A program made the translations under genes and the position numbers. The notes beneath the pieces are model-generated. The model was not told where the DNA came from. It ran no database searches and worked only from the letters and a program-made list of their open reading frames with translations. Below, piece after piece: positions 1 through 8,219 of a stretch of 64,000 nucleotides of DNA (the first letter of the stretch is position 1; each line of letters opens with the position of its first letter). The DNA is from Mycobacterium sp. IS-1590 (GTDB lineage Bacteria > Actinomycetota > Actinomycetes > Mycobacteriales > Mycobacteriaceae). The stretch spans positions 1 to 64,000 of the forward strand of contig NZ_LQIW01000011.1 of NCBI RefSeq assembly GCF_001500025.1, written 5' to 3'.

Positions 1-86
1 CACCCTGCCCCGGCCCCCCCGGCGACCGCGCCGAATGGAAATGGTACGACCCCTACGAACCCCAACCACCACCAAGCGATAACTAG
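1..86 (+). CDS. C-terminal end of an unidentified protein (partial)
   Basis: The frame beginning at position 3 is open to a TAG at 84-86. It reads as a charged, aromatic and proline-rich tail ending in WYDPYEPQPPPSDN. The other frames are less protein-like. The gene start lies outside the window, so family and function cannot be assigned. The tail is typical of the disordered C-termini of mycobacterial exported or membrane proteins, but that is only an impression. Confidence 0.4.
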   Translation, partial: PCPGPPGDRAEWKWYDPYEPQPPPSDN

Positions 87-129
87 GGCTAGCGGCCCCA
101 AACACTCCGGCGGGCAGCATAAGTCGCTG

Positions 130-1263
130 TCAGGCGCTCACCCCGACCAGTTTCTGGATGAACCGGATCTCGTCGTTGTCGTGTGCGTTGCCGTCCGGGT
201 GGATCAGGTCGGAGAACCACGTGTCCGGAAGCGTCGTATAGGGCTCGTTCCAGGAGTCCCACGGAAGGTACGTCTGCGTGCGCCCGGCGACGAATCCCCA
301 GTTGTAGGCGCCGACGTTGCGCCGCTTGGCAATCGGCAGGATGCCCTCGACGGTGCTGCCGAGATTACGGGCGAGGTACTCGGTGCACAGGATCGGCCGG
401 CCCAGCGGAGTGAGCTCGTCGATGCGGTCCTCGAACTCTGAGGGCTCGGCATAGCTGTGGAAGCTGATGATGTCCGAGAGCTCGAGCTGCAGGCTGGCGA
501 TCTCACTGCGGCTGCCGGGGTCTCGCCAATGTCCCTGCCATACCCCGCTGGTCAACGGTTGGATCGGCTTGACCGCTCGCACCCACTGGAACACGTGCGG
601 CAGGAACGCCGTGACCAGCTTCTGCTTGTCGGGATGCTCGACCTTGCGGTAGTCCTTCGCTGGGTTGTCCGGCTCGTTCCACACGTCCCACCCCAGCACC
701 CGGGGATCGTTGCGGAAGAGGCCGACTACACCGGTGACATAGCTCTGCAGTACGCGCGTGTAGGCCGGGTCCTGCAGTCGATGCGCACCGGGACTCTGGA
801 CCCAGCCCGAGTTGTGCACTCCCTTGATCGGAGCCCGCTGAGGCCCGGCCTTGGGCAATGGATCCCAACACGAGTCGAACAGCACGAACAGCGGCTTGAT
901 GTTGTGACTGGCCGCGATCGAGACGAACTGAGAGAGCCGTTGGCTGAATCCGGCTCGGTCCGCCGCCCACAGCTGGTCGTGCAGGAACACCCGCATGGTG
1001 TTCATCCCGATCCGCCTGGCCACGCTCAGCTCGCCGGAGATGCGACGCGGGTCGAAGGTGCCCGCCTGAAACATCTCGAGCTGATTGACCGCGTTCGAGG
1101 TGACATAGTTGGCCCCGAGCAGCCAACCCTGCTCCCCATACCAGGCGTTGGCGCGGTCAACCGACCATCGCCCCGTCTCGGCCGCAGCGGCGGAGGGCAG
1201 CTTGGTCAGTGCCGCGGCGGCTGCAAGGTACAGCGGAAGTTTGAGGGCGGTTCGCCGGCGCAC
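130..1263 (-). CDS. Exported GH5-like glycoside hydrolase (cellulase/mannanase type)
   Basis: This 377-residue protein is predicted to hydrolyse a beta-linked polysaccharide outside the membrane. The N-terminus carries an arginine cluster (RRRTALK), a hydrophobic alanine-rich stretch and an AAAA cleavage-like region, so it looks exported, possibly by Tat. The body reads as a clan GH-A TIM barrel: NTMRVFLHDQLW near residue 88, the acid/base motif WNEP with Glu197, FHSY near 268, and a nucleophile-like CTEY with Glu295. The start is GTG; a -10-like box six bases upstream suggests a leaderless transcript. Similar mycobacterial proteins are often labelled 1,4-beta-xylanase, but the substrate cannot be read here. 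It stands alone downstream of the acyl-CoA dehydrogenase pair. Confidence 0.8.
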   Translation of the reverse strand: MRRRTALKLPLYLAAAAALTKLPSAAAAETGRWSVDRANAWYGEQGWLLGANYVTSNAVNQLEMFQAGTFDPRRISGELSVARRIGMNTMRVFLHDQLWAADRAGFSQRLSQFVSIAASHNIKPLFVLFDSCWDPLPKAGPQRAPIKGVHNSGWVQSPGAHRLQDPAYTRVLQSYVTGVVGLFRNDPRVLGWDVWNEPDNPAKDYRKVEHPDKQKLVTAFLPHVFQWVRAVKPIQPLTSGVWQGHWRDPGSRSEIASLQLELSDIISFHSYAEPSEFEDRIDELTPLGRPILCTEYLARNLGSTVEGILPIAKRRNVGAYNWGFVAGRTQTYLPWDSWNEPYTTLPDTWFSDLIHPDGNAHDNDEIRFIQKLVGVSA

Positions 1264-1267
1264 CTTG

Positions 1268-1282
1268 TGAACATAGTGTTCA
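1268..1282 (-). promoter_or_regulatory. Perfect palindrome over the -10 region of the GH5-like gene
   Basis: TGAACA-TAG-TGTTCA is a perfect 6-3-6 inverted repeat. On the minus strand it contains TATGTT (1275 to 1270), which fits the mycobacterial TANNNT -10 pattern. Six bases separate that box from the GTG at 1263, so transcription would begin at the start codon. A repressor bound here would cover the promoter. The cognate regulator is not identifiable. Confidence 0.5.
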
Positions 1283-1384
1283 GAGCCGAGCTGTTCGGTC
1301 CTCGTGTCTCATCTTGCAACGCAACAGGTTTCGAATTGTTATCAATCGGGTGAGCCGAGTCACCCTGTTGCCGACCAGACAGGC

Positions 1385-2539
1385 TCAGACCGTGAGCCCG
1401 TCGGCCACCCGCGGCACCCGCTCCGCCTCCGCGCCGTTGAGCACCATCGCGGCGACCCGGTCCCGGTGTTGTTCGGCGCTGCCCAGCAGAACCGCGTTCG
1501 TCGCGGCGCGCTTGTAATACAGATGCGCCTGGTGTTCCCAGGTGAACCCGATGCCACCGTGCACCTGGATGGTGTCGTTGGCGACGTGGCTCAGGGCGCC
1601 CGAGCAGACCGCCTGGGCGATGCTGGTGGCCAGCGCCGGATCATCGGATCCGTCCGCCAGCGCCCAGATCGCGTGATAGGCAGTCGACCTCGCGTGCTCG
1701 ACGTCGACGAGCAGGTTCGCGAGCCGATGCTTGACCGCCTGAAACGATCCGATCGGCCTGCCGAACTGCAGTCGCGACTTCGCGTACTCCACCGACAGGT
1801 CCAGCAGATGCTGGGCGGCGCCCACCTGCTCCACCGCGAGAAGCGCCGCACCGACCTGTAGCGCATGGTCGATGACCCGGGCAGCTTCCTCGGCCCCGGC
1901 GATCACGCGGGCGGGCGCCTCGGTGAACATCACGTTCGCCTCGGAGCGGGTGAGATCGAGCGTGGCCAGCGGCGTGCGCTGCACTCCGTCGGCGGTGCCG
2001 TCGACGGCATACAGGACGACACCGTCGTCGCCCCGCGCGGCGACCAGCAGGACGTCGGCGATGCCGCCGTCGACCACCTGACTCACCGTGCCCGACAACG
2101 CATCTCCCGCAGCGGTCACCGTGACGGCGTCGGGATCGAATGCGCCGCCGCGGTCCACCACGGCGAAGGCCGCGGTGCGCCGACCCTCGACGAGGTCACC
2201 GAGCAGCTCGTCGCGCACCGGCCCGGATGGGGCGGCCACCAGGGCCGGAATCGCCAGGTACACCGTCCCGAACAGCGGCCCACACGCCAACCGTGCGCCC
2301 AGCTCCTCGATGGCCACGGCCTGATCGACGAGCGTTCCGCCGACTCCGCCGTCGGCCTCGGGCACCGACAGACCCAGCACGCCGAGCTCGCCGCCGAGCC
2401 GCGCCCACACCTTGGGATCGAACGGCGGGTCGGACTCCATCAACCCGCGGACGGTCTCCTCCGAGAAGTGTTCGGCGCTGAACTTGCGCACCGCATCGCG
2501 TAGTTGGCCTTGTTCCTCGGTGAACTTGTACTCAGCCAC
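1385..2539 (-). CDS. Acyl-CoA dehydrogenase, second partner of a FadE pair
   Basis: A 384-residue acyl-CoA dehydrogenase-fold flavoprotein predicted to introduce an alpha,beta double bond into an acyl-CoA. The GTG start at 2539 overlaps the stop of the upstream dehydrogenase by eight bases and gives MAEYKFTEEQ, a typical FadE N-terminus; the longer open frame upstream runs inside the neighbour and is rejected. The C-terminal motif GGIGFTWEHQAHLYYKR, about residue 330, is typical of one subunit of the actinobacterial ChsE-like heterotetramers of sterol side-chain oxidation. The partner carries the substrate-loop motif. I infer an alpha2beta2 enzyme; the substrate is unknown. Confidence 0.88.
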   Translation of the reverse strand: MAEYKFTEEQGQLRDAVRKFSAEHFSEETVRGLMESDPPFDPKVWARLGGELGVLGLSVPEADGGVGGTLVDQAVAIEELGARLACGPLFGTVYLAIPALVAAPSGPVRDELLGDLVEGRRTAAFAVVDRGGAFDPDAVTVTAAGDALSGTVSQVVDGGIADVLLVAARGDDGVVLYAVDGTADGVQRTPLATLDLTRSEANVMFTEAPARVIAGAEEAARVIDHALQVGAALLAVEQVGAAQHLLDLSVEYAKSRLQFGRPIGSFQAVKHRLANLLVDVEHARSTAYHAIWALADGSDDPALATSIAQAVCSGALSHVANDTIQVHGGIGFTWEHQAHLYYKRAATNAVLLGSAEQHRDRVAAMVLNGAEAERVPRVADGLTV

Positions 2540-3725
2540 GGGGAATCTCCTTCCACGGCATGCCGGCGTCGGCACGCAGGTCGCCGGGCAGCCCGAGGAT
2601 GCGTTCACCGAGGATGTTGCGCATCACCTCAGACGTCCCGCCTTCGATGGTGTTCGCACGGCTGCGCAGGTACCGCTGCTGGATGGGCCCTTGCCAATCC
2701 CGTTCCCCGGTGCCTGCACCCTGCTGATAACCGTGATACAGAATCCCTTCGGGCCCAAGGAAATCCATGCACCACTGGTAGATGTCCTGGTTGAGTTCGG
2801 CCCCGACCAACTTGCCGACCGACCCTTCCGGGCCGGGCCCGCCGACCGTCGCGGCCGCACGTGACCGTTCGGAGGTGAGCCGTTGTGCCTCCGAGCGCAG
2901 CCACAGCTGCGTGAGGCGGTCGCGCAGCACCGGGGTATGGCGCTCGGGCCGCGACGCCCACAGTCCGGTCGCGTCGGCGATGGTGCCGGCACCGCGCCTG
3001 CTGCCGCTGCCGCCGAGTGCGGTGCGTTCGTTCATCAGCGTCGTCATCGCCACGGCCCAGCCGTTGTCGACCTCGCCGAGACGGTGCTTGTCCGGGATGC
3101 GGGCGTCGCTGAAGTAGACCTCGTTGAACTCCGCCTGCCCCGTCATCTGGCGCAGCGGTCGCGTTTCGACGCCATCGCCGTGCATGTCGATGACGAAGTA
3201 CGTCAGGCCTTTGTGCTTGGGCACATCGGGATTGGTGCGCGCGAGCAGCAGCCCCCAGCGCGCTCGGTGCGCCAGGCTGGTCCACACCTTCTGGCCGTTG
3301 ATGACCCAGTCGTCTCCGTCGCGCACCGCCGACGTGGCGAGCCCGGCAAGATCAGAGCCGGCGCCCGGTTCGGAGAACAACTGGCACCACAGGTCGTCTG
3401 TGGTTGCCAACGGGCGCAACCACTTTCGTTTGACGTCCTCGGTCTGGGCGTGTTCGCGGATCGTCGGCGCCGCCATGCCGTATCCCATCGGGTTGAGGCC
3501 GAGGGGTACGGGGCCGCCCGCGCCCTGCAAGATGCGGTCGGCAACGGCCTGCAGACCGCGGGACACCCCGAGCCCGCCGAGGCCTTCGGGAAAGTGCACC
3601 CAGGTCAGACCGGCGTCGTAGCAGGCGCCGAGAAACTCGGGGATCGGCACGCTCTTCGGGTCGTGGTCGGCGACGACCCCGCGCGCCAGTTCGGCGACCC
3701 GACCGGCATCAGCGTCAGTGCTCAT
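2532..3725 (-). CDS. Acyl-CoA dehydrogenase, first partner of a FadE pair
   Basis: A 397-residue acyl-CoA dehydrogenase. It shows LFSEPGAGSDLAG at 117-129, the FAD/substrate-binding signature, and a C-terminal NTIEGGTSEVMRN-type motif followed by ILGERILGLP, typical of full-length family members. The start is taken at ATG 3725 (MSTDADAG); an in-frame ATG four codons upstream at 3737 is possible. Its stop overlaps the start of the next dehydrogenase, so the two are probably translated together and form a heteromer. The LLM oxidoreductase lies 57 bases upstream on the same strand. A lipid or sterol beta-oxidation step is likely; the acyl chain is not readable. Confidence 0.88.
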   Translation of the reverse strand: MSTDADAGRVAELARGVVADHDPKSVPIPEFLGACYDAGLTWVHFPEGLGGLGVSRGLQAVADRILQGAGGPVPLGLNPMGYGMAAPTIREHAQTEDVKRKWLRPLATTDDLWCQLFSEPGAGSDLAGLATSAVRDGDDWVINGQKVWTSLAHRARWGLLLARTNPDVPKHKGLTYFVIDMHGDGVETRPLRQMTGQAEFNEVYFSDARIPDKHRLGEVDNGWAVAMTTLMNERTALGGSGSRRGAGTIADATGLWASRPERHTPVLRDRLTQLWLRSEAQRLTSERSRAAATVGGPGPEGSVGKLVGAELNQDIYQWCMDFLGPEGILYHGYQQGAGTGERDWQGPIQQRYLRSRANTIEGGTSEVMRNILGERILGLPGDLRADAGMPWKEIPRG

Positions 3726-3782
3726 GGGTGTCACCATAGAAACTCGACGCGCGTCGACGAACAGCGGTACCGGGTTGAGCGG

Positions 3783-4613
3783 CTAACCGCGGTACTGGGC
3801 GACCTTGCCGGCGTAGTCGTCGAGGATCCGCAGCGACTCGTCGCGCGGTTTGGTGGGCAGCAGCAGGTTGGCCTGCCGGTAGCCGAGGTCCTCGAGCGCG
3901 CGCCAGTAATCCGGATCCGCAGGCGTGCCGAACGTCGTCAACGGGACGTCGTGACCCGCACCCTCCCGCATCTGGTCGATCCGTTTGGCCAGCCTCTCGA
4001 CCGGCAGCGGATTGGAGATCCAACCCGCTCCATGGCGGATCACCCGCTTGACCGTGGCGTCGGAGTCACCGCCGACGACAATCGGCGGATGCGGTTTGCG
4101 CACCGGCTTCGGTCGCAGGAACGAGGATTCGAAGTCGACGAAGCGTCCGTGATACTCGGCGGGCTCATCGGTCCACAACGCTTTGATGGCCTCGATGCGT
4201 TCGTCCAGCAGCGCACCGCGGGTCTTGGGGTCGGTGCCGTGGTGGCGCAACTCCTCGATGTTCCACCCCGCGCCCACACCGAACACGAAGCGGCCGCCCG
4301 AGATCAGGTCGATGCTTGCGGCCTCTTTGGCGGTGATGATCGGATCGCGCTGGATCAGCAGCGCGATGCCGGTGACCAGTTCGATCTTCGAGGTCACCGC
4401 CGCTGCCGCGGCCAGCGTGACGAACGGATCCAGGGTGCGGTAGTAGACCTTCGGCAGGTCCCCTCCCATCGGATACGGAGACTGCCTGCTGGCCGGGATA
4501 TGGGTGTGCTCGGCGACGACAAGCGCGTCGAAGCCGCGCTCCTCGACGGCGCGAGCCAACGACACGGTGTCGATCGTGTCGTCATTGACGAAGGTTGAGA
4601 TCCCGAAGTCCAT
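3783..4613 (-). CDS. LLM class oxidoreductase, probably F420-dependent
   Basis: A 276-residue luciferase-like TIM-barrel protein. Recognisable pieces are MDFGISTF at the start, AEHTHIPASR around residue 42, the strand IELVTGIALLIQRDP, and SGGRFVFGVGAGWN followed by E. These match the TIGR03619-like mycobacterial F420-dependent group, although cofactor choice (F420 or FMN) is inference. The start at 4613 is preferred over an ATG at 4640 because GAGGG lies just upstream and the N-terminal MDFGI is canonical. It precedes the acyl-CoA dehydrogenase pair on the same strand and may be cotranscribed with it. Substrate unknown. Confidence 0.85.
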   Translation of the reverse strand: MDFGISTFVNDDTIDTVSLARAVEERGFDALVVAEHTHIPASRQSPYPMGGDLPKVYYRTLDPFVTLAAAAAVTSKIELVTGIALLIQRDPIITAKEAASIDLISGGRFVFGVGAGWNIEELRHHGTDPKTRGALLDERIEAIKALWTDEPAEYHGRFVDFESSFLRPKPVRKPHPPIVVGGDSDATVKRVIRHGAGWISNPLPVERLAKRIDQMREGAGHDVPLTTFGTPADPDYWRALEDLGYRQANLLLPTKPRDESLRILDDYAGKVAQYRG

Positions 4614-4670
4614 GCCGCCCTCGCTTTCGTCGATGCGCATGCCAACGCCGGCGTACGACGCGACTATTCC

Positions 4671-5246
4671 TCAGGCCAGCGGTTCGCCGAACTTGGTCAG
4701 CACATGCCATTCGCCGCCGAACATGTCGAGACCCTGCCCGTGGGCGTCGATGTCGTTCTGATCGCCCGCATACCGGTAAAGGGGTTGGCCGCGGTACGTC
4801 ACCTGTTCGCCCTCGTCGCGCCGCGGCACGATCTTGGCCGCCGCCACGTCGATGCCGATACCGCCGGCCGGATCCGCGTCCGCCAACAGCGGCAGCCAGG
4901 TGTCGGCGCACTCGCCGTAGCATGTGGGTTCGTTCGGACCGTCCTGCGAAAAGACGTACAGCGTGCGTCCGGTGCTGTCGACGATGATCTCGCCGAGGTC
5001 GCCGCGGTCGTCGATGCCGAGCGAGACGTCGCCGATCGGCGGCTTGCGCTCGATCGACGGTGGTGGATTCGGGGCCGGCGTGCGCGGTTCGGTGCGCGGT
5101 GCGGCCAACGAGGTCTGGGTGCCGGACGCCGCGGCCGTCGCCGTGCTGTGGGTCTCCTTGTTCTCGAGCGCGGCGCACCCGGACAGCGCCAGCAGGCTGA
5201 CCATCAGGATCGGGGCGCACGTCGACGACGTACGTGGCGTGGGCAT
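4671..5246 (-). CDS. Lipoprotein with two PF03640-like repeats
   Basis: A 191-residue predicted lipoprotein. The signal peptide ends in the lipobox LLALSGC with Cys24, followed by a Thr/Ala/Pro-rich linker to about residue 70. Two copies of the 'secreted repeat of unknown function' motif follow: GRTLYVFSQD with CYGECADTWLPL, and GQPLYRYAGD with GGEWHVLT. It should be anchored on the outer face of the cytoplasmic membrane. The ATG at 5246 is chosen because it sits directly before the signal peptide; an upstream start at 5288 would add 14 residues overlapping the GH6 stop. Function of the repeat is not established. Confidence 0.82.
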   Translation of the reverse strand: MPTPRTSSTCAPILMVSLLALSGCAALENKETHSTATAAASGTQTSLAAPRTEPRTPAPNPPPSIERKPPIGDVSLGIDDRGDLGEIIVDSTGRTLYVFSQDGPNEPTCYGECADTWLPLLADADPAGGIGIDVAAAKIVPRRDEGEQVTYRGQPLYRYAGDQNDIDAHGQGLDMFGGEWHVLTKFGEPLA

Positions 5247-5284
5247 GATCAATCCATATCCTTCGGTCTCACCGCTCAAACGTG

Positions 5285-6271
5285 TCACCGACCCGCGTTG
5301 CTGGCCAACTCGATCACGTACTGGTTGACGAAATCTCCTGCCGGCGGGTCACCCTTACCGCACGTCCCGTCGGATTCGCCGGGCCGCTTCACCCACAGAT
5401 AGGCGTCGGCGTGCGGACCCGCCGTGGCCGTGGTCGGCGCGACACCCAGGGCCCTGCCGTCGGGGTTGCACCAGTACAGCTCGCCCTCGGCAGGCCCGTT
5501 CCCGTTGCGGGAGGTGTCGATCACGTAGTGCTTACCGTTCGTCAACCCCGAAATCGCCTCGCCGTAACCGATTTCGTCTTCGGTGGTGAAGAAGTTCGCG
5601 ACGTTGAGGCTGAACCCCCGCGCGCGATCCACGCCGGCCTGGTTGAGCCGTGACGCCATCTCCTCGGGGCTGTGCCAGCGCAAGTGGCCGGCGTCGACGT
5701 ACACCGCGGTCGACGGGTTCCTGGTCAGGGCGTCCACGGCGTAGCGGATCAGGTCGAAGCGTTCCTGACGCTGGTCTGGCGACAGGCAGTCGGCCATGGC
5801 AAGCGCGTCGGGTTCGACGATGACCGCCGCGGGCACCGGACCGATGTCGGCGGCGATGCCGTCGATCCACTGTCGGTACGCCTCACCGGATCCATGACCG
5901 CCCGCCGCGAAACTTCCACAGTCGCGGTGCGGGATTCCGTAAATGGCGAACACCGGTATGGCACCGGCGGCGGCCGCGTCGCCCGCGTATTTGGCCACCG
6001 TCGACGCCGAGGAGCCCGGCACCAGCCAGTAGGCCTGCGGGGTGTTGGCGACCGCGCTCAGTTCGGGACTGGGCGGGTCCGCAGCCTGTGCGGCGCGCAT
6101 CGCCTTCGACGTCGGGTTGACGTAGAAGGGTTTGCCCGCCAACGGGTTGGCCTCGCTGACCAAATGCACCGTCGGCGCTGGGCCGGCGAGGAGCGTCGCA
6201 GAGGCGACGACCGCCAAGGTGAGGACGGGGGCGGTCAATCGCGCGACCGCGCGGGCAGCTGAGGACATCAC
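5285..6271 (-). CDS. Exported GH6 endoglucanase/cellobiohydrolase-type enzyme
   Basis: A 328-residue member of glycoside hydrolase family 6, predicted to cleave beta-1,4-glucan by inversion. Residues 1-30 form a hydrophobic signal sequence. Family hallmarks: PFYVNP at 48-53, IPHRDCG with Asp117, VIVEPDALA with the predicted proton donor Asp155, YVDAGH, IDTSRNGNG and WVKRPGESDGTC near the C-terminus. No cellulose-binding module is present, in contrast to secreted cellulases of plant-decaying bacteria. GTG at 6271 or ATG at 6268 are the start options; a -10-like box before them favours a leaderless GTG. With the GH5-like gene it gives the region two glucan-active enzymes. Confidence 0.92.
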   Translation of the reverse strand: MMSSAARAVARLTAPVLTLAVVASATLLAGPAPTVHLVSEANPLAGKPFYVNPTSKAMRAAQAADPPSPELSAVANTPQAYWLVPGSSASTVAKYAGDAAAAGAIPVFAIYGIPHRDCGSFAAGGHGSGEAYRQWIDGIAADIGPVPAAVIVEPDALAMADCLSPDQRQERFDLIRYAVDALTRNPSTAVYVDAGHLRWHSPEEMASRLNQAGVDRARGFSLNVANFFTTEDEIGYGEAISGLTNGKHYVIDTSRNGNGPAEGELYWCNPDGRALGVAPTTATAGPHADAYLWVKRPGESDGTCGKGDPPAGDFVNQYVIELASNAGR

Positions 6272-6278
6272 CCCAGGG

Positions 6279-6284
6279 AAATTA
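6279..6284 (-). promoter_or_regulatory. -10-like box for the GH6 gene
   Basis: On the minus strand this reads TAATTT, a TANNNT -10 hexamer. Seven bases separate it from the GTG at 6271, so the predicted transcript starts at or one base before that codon. No convincing -35 is visible. Confidence 0.35.
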
Positions 6285-6426
6285 ATGGCTCGCGATCGGG
6301 CCCGCCAATTCGGCCCTGGTAACCGACCGTGCAGCTTGCGGCCATGCTCGGCGAGGGTTCGTGGCTGCGCGCGTTAGTGTGCTGGGGTCGGGCTCACGGA
6401 CAAACCGGCAGAAAAGATGAGCATCC

Positions 6427-7455
6427 ATGACCGCAGCACCAGAGACGTCGGCCATCGAAGCGCGGGTCGGCCATTGGTACCAGATGGCCGACCCGTACCT
6501 CGTCGGCCGCGAGAAGGTGCGCGAATACGCCCGTGCGGTGCAGGACTACCACCCCGCGCACTGGGACGTCGCTGCCGCCGCTGAGCTGGGATATTCGGGT
6601 CTGGTAGCGCCGCTGACGTTCACGTCGGCCCCGGCCATGTCGTGTAACCGGCACATGTTCGAGCAGGTGGTCGTCGGTTACGACACCTACCTGCAGACCG
6701 AAGAGGTCTTCGAGCAGCACCGCCCGATCGTGGCCGGCGACGAGCTGGTGATCGACGTCGAGTTGACGTCGGTGCGCAGGATCGCGGGCCGGGATCTGAT
6801 CACCGTGACCAACACCTTCACCGACACCGCCGGCGAGCGGGTGCACACCCTGCACACCACCGTGGTGGGTCTGACCAGCGAAGACGTGGATCCGGACATC
6901 ATGACCGCCGTCCACGCCAAGATGATGCACGACGTGGACATCTTCGCGGTCAGCGAGGCTGAGGGCACATACGAGAAGACCGTGCGGCCCGAGAGCGAAG
7001 CCCGGATCGCCGATGGTTCGGACCGCCCACCGGGCACGCCGTCGTTCGACGAGCTGAACGTCGGCGACGAGCTCCCGGTGCGCCACACGCGGTTGTCCCG
7101 CGGCGACCTGGTCAACTACGCCGGCGTCGCCGGTGACGCCAACCCGATCCACTGGGACGAGGACATCGCCAAGCTGGCCGGACTTCCCGACGTGATCGCC
7201 CACGGCATGCTCACCATGGGCCTCGGCGCGGGGTTCGTGTCGGCCTGGTCGGGCGACCCGGGCGCGGTGACCCGCTACGCGGTGCGGCTCTCCGCACCGG
7301 CGATCGTCTCCGCCCAAGAGGGCGCCGACATCGAGTTCAGCGGCAGGATCAAGTCGCTGGATCCCGCGACCCGCTCGGGCGTGATCGTGGTGGCGGCCAA
7401 GTCCTCCGGAAAGAAGATCTTCGGGCTGGCGACCATGAACATCCGCTTCCGCTGA
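6427..7455 (+). CDS. Fused HadA/HadB-like (3R)-hydroxyacyl dehydratase
   Basis: A 342-residue double hot-dog protein of the MaoC/HadAB type. The N-terminal half resembles HadA (AVQDYHPAHWDVAAA, then GLVAPLTF). The C-terminal half carries the hydratase-2 signature AGDANPIHWDE with Asp237 and His242. It should dehydrate (3R)-hydroxyacyl thioesters of ACP or CoA. Free HadAB and HadBC complexes act in mycolic-acid FAS-II; the fused form is common in mycobacteria and its physiological substrate is less clear. A TAGTGT box at 6375-6380 could be the -10 element. It is monocistronic and convergent with the TetR gene, with 15 bases between their stops. Confidence 0.88.
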   Translation: MTAAPETSAIEARVGHWYQMADPYLVGREKVREYARAVQDYHPAHWDVAAAAELGYSGLVAPLTFTSAPAMSCNRHMFEQVVVGYDTYLQTEEVFEQHRPIVAGDELVIDVELTSVRRIAGRDLITVTNTFTDTAGERVHTLHTTVVGLTSEDVDPDIMTAVHAKMMHDVDIFAVSEAEGTYEKTVRPESEARIADGSDRPPGTPSFDELNVGDELPVRHTRLSRGDLVNYAGVAGDANPIHWDEDIAKLAGLPDVIAHGMLTMGLGAGFVSAWSGDPGAVTRYAVRLSAPAIVSAQEGADIEFSGRIKSLDPATRSGVIVVAAKSSGKKIFGLATMNIRFR

Positions 7456-7470
7456 CCGCCGCCACCGTCC

Positions 7471-8064
7471 TCAGCCGTCGGCCCGCGCGTCACGCGATTG
7501 CGGTGCGCGCAATCCGAGCGTGCGGCGCCCGGCCGCAATCAGTTGATCGCGCAGCGTCTCCTCGTCGACGTCGCCGTAGTCGAGGCCCGCGGCGGATGCG
7601 ACCCCCGACATGACGAGCGCCGCTTTCACCTGGCCGGCCAACCCGGGCTCGACATCGGCGAGCAGGCGCATCTGACGGTCGACGACCGCGGCCCAATCCG
7701 ATCGGGTCCGGAGCAGTGCGACGACGCCCGGGTCGCCGGTGAACAGCGGTATCAGCTCGCGGTTCGCGGCGGCGAGCGCTGCGTAGCCGCGCAGCAGATG
7801 GTCCGCACGGGCACGACGGGCGCGGTGGGTCTCGGCGGCAGCCACGATCGCGGCGACCTCTTCGATGAGCGGTTCCATGACGGCGGTCAGCAGTTCGTCG
7901 CGGGTGCGGAAATGGTGGTAGATCGCGGACTTGGTCAGGCCGAGCTCGTCGGAGATCATCTGCAACGACGTTCCGGCGACACTGTGTTGTTTGAACAGCT
8001 CGATCGCTACGTCGATGAGGCGCTGCCGGGTCGGGGCACCGGCTTCCGTCGAGGGGTCGCTCAC
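7471..8064 (-). CDS. TetR family repressor, divergent from a P450 operon
   Basis: A 197-residue regulator with the N-terminal TetR helix-turn-helix: RLIDVAIELF, GTSLQMISDELGLTKSAIYHHFRTRDEL at about residues 30-58. The C-terminal ligand domain is unassigned. The GTG at 8064 follows a GAGAGA Shine-Dalgarno. It is transcribed away from the P450-ferredoxin-SDR operon, and the shared 155-base spacer holds a strong inverted repeat plus an extra half-site, so it most likely represses both itself and the P450 operon. The inducer may be the P450 substrate, which is inference. Confidence 0.9.
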   Translation of the reverse strand: MSDPSTEAGAPTRQRLIDVAIELFKQHSVAGTSLQMISDELGLTKSAIYHHFRTRDELLTAVMEPLIEEVAAIVAAAETHRARRARADHLLRGYAALAAANRELIPLFTGDPGVVALLRTRSDWAAVVDRQMRLLADVEPGLAGQVKAALVMSGVASAAGLDYGDVDEETLRDQLIAAGRRTLGLRAPQSRDARADG

Positions 8065-8104
8065 GGGATTCTCTCTGTCGGATTGCTTACACCGCTCACC
8101 TTAG

Positions 8105-8167
8105 CTGACCAGTCGTACAGGGCGATGCTGTACGGTTGGTCAGGACCGAGCTTTACGATTGGTCAGG
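8105..8167. promoter_or_regulatory. TetR operator: inverted repeat plus third half-site
   Basis: CTGACCAGTCGTACAG (8105-8120) and CTGTACGGTTGGTCAG (8128-8143) are inverted copies agreeing at 14 of 16 positions around a 7-base spacer. A third half, TACGATTGGTCAGG (8154-8167), repeats TACGGTTGGTCAGG (8131-8144) directly with one mismatch, 23 bases downstream. The array lies between divergent TetR and P450 genes. The third copy includes TACGAT, a plausible -10 for the P450 operon. Confidence 0.75.
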
Positions 8168-8219
8168 CGGCAAGGAGCTTGTCGCAGCATCCCGTCACCG
8201 CACATCCCGAGGAGCGCCG

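Noticed and set aside
2883..4598. A 571-codon frame opposite the acyl-CoA dehydrogenase and LLM genes
   Set aside because: Antisense shadow of two recognised genes; composition is arginine, alanine and glycine-rich.
8136..8219. ATG start 28 codons upstream for the first P450
   Set aside because: It would translate the operator array; TTG 8220 has a strong GAGGAG and fits P450 N-termini.
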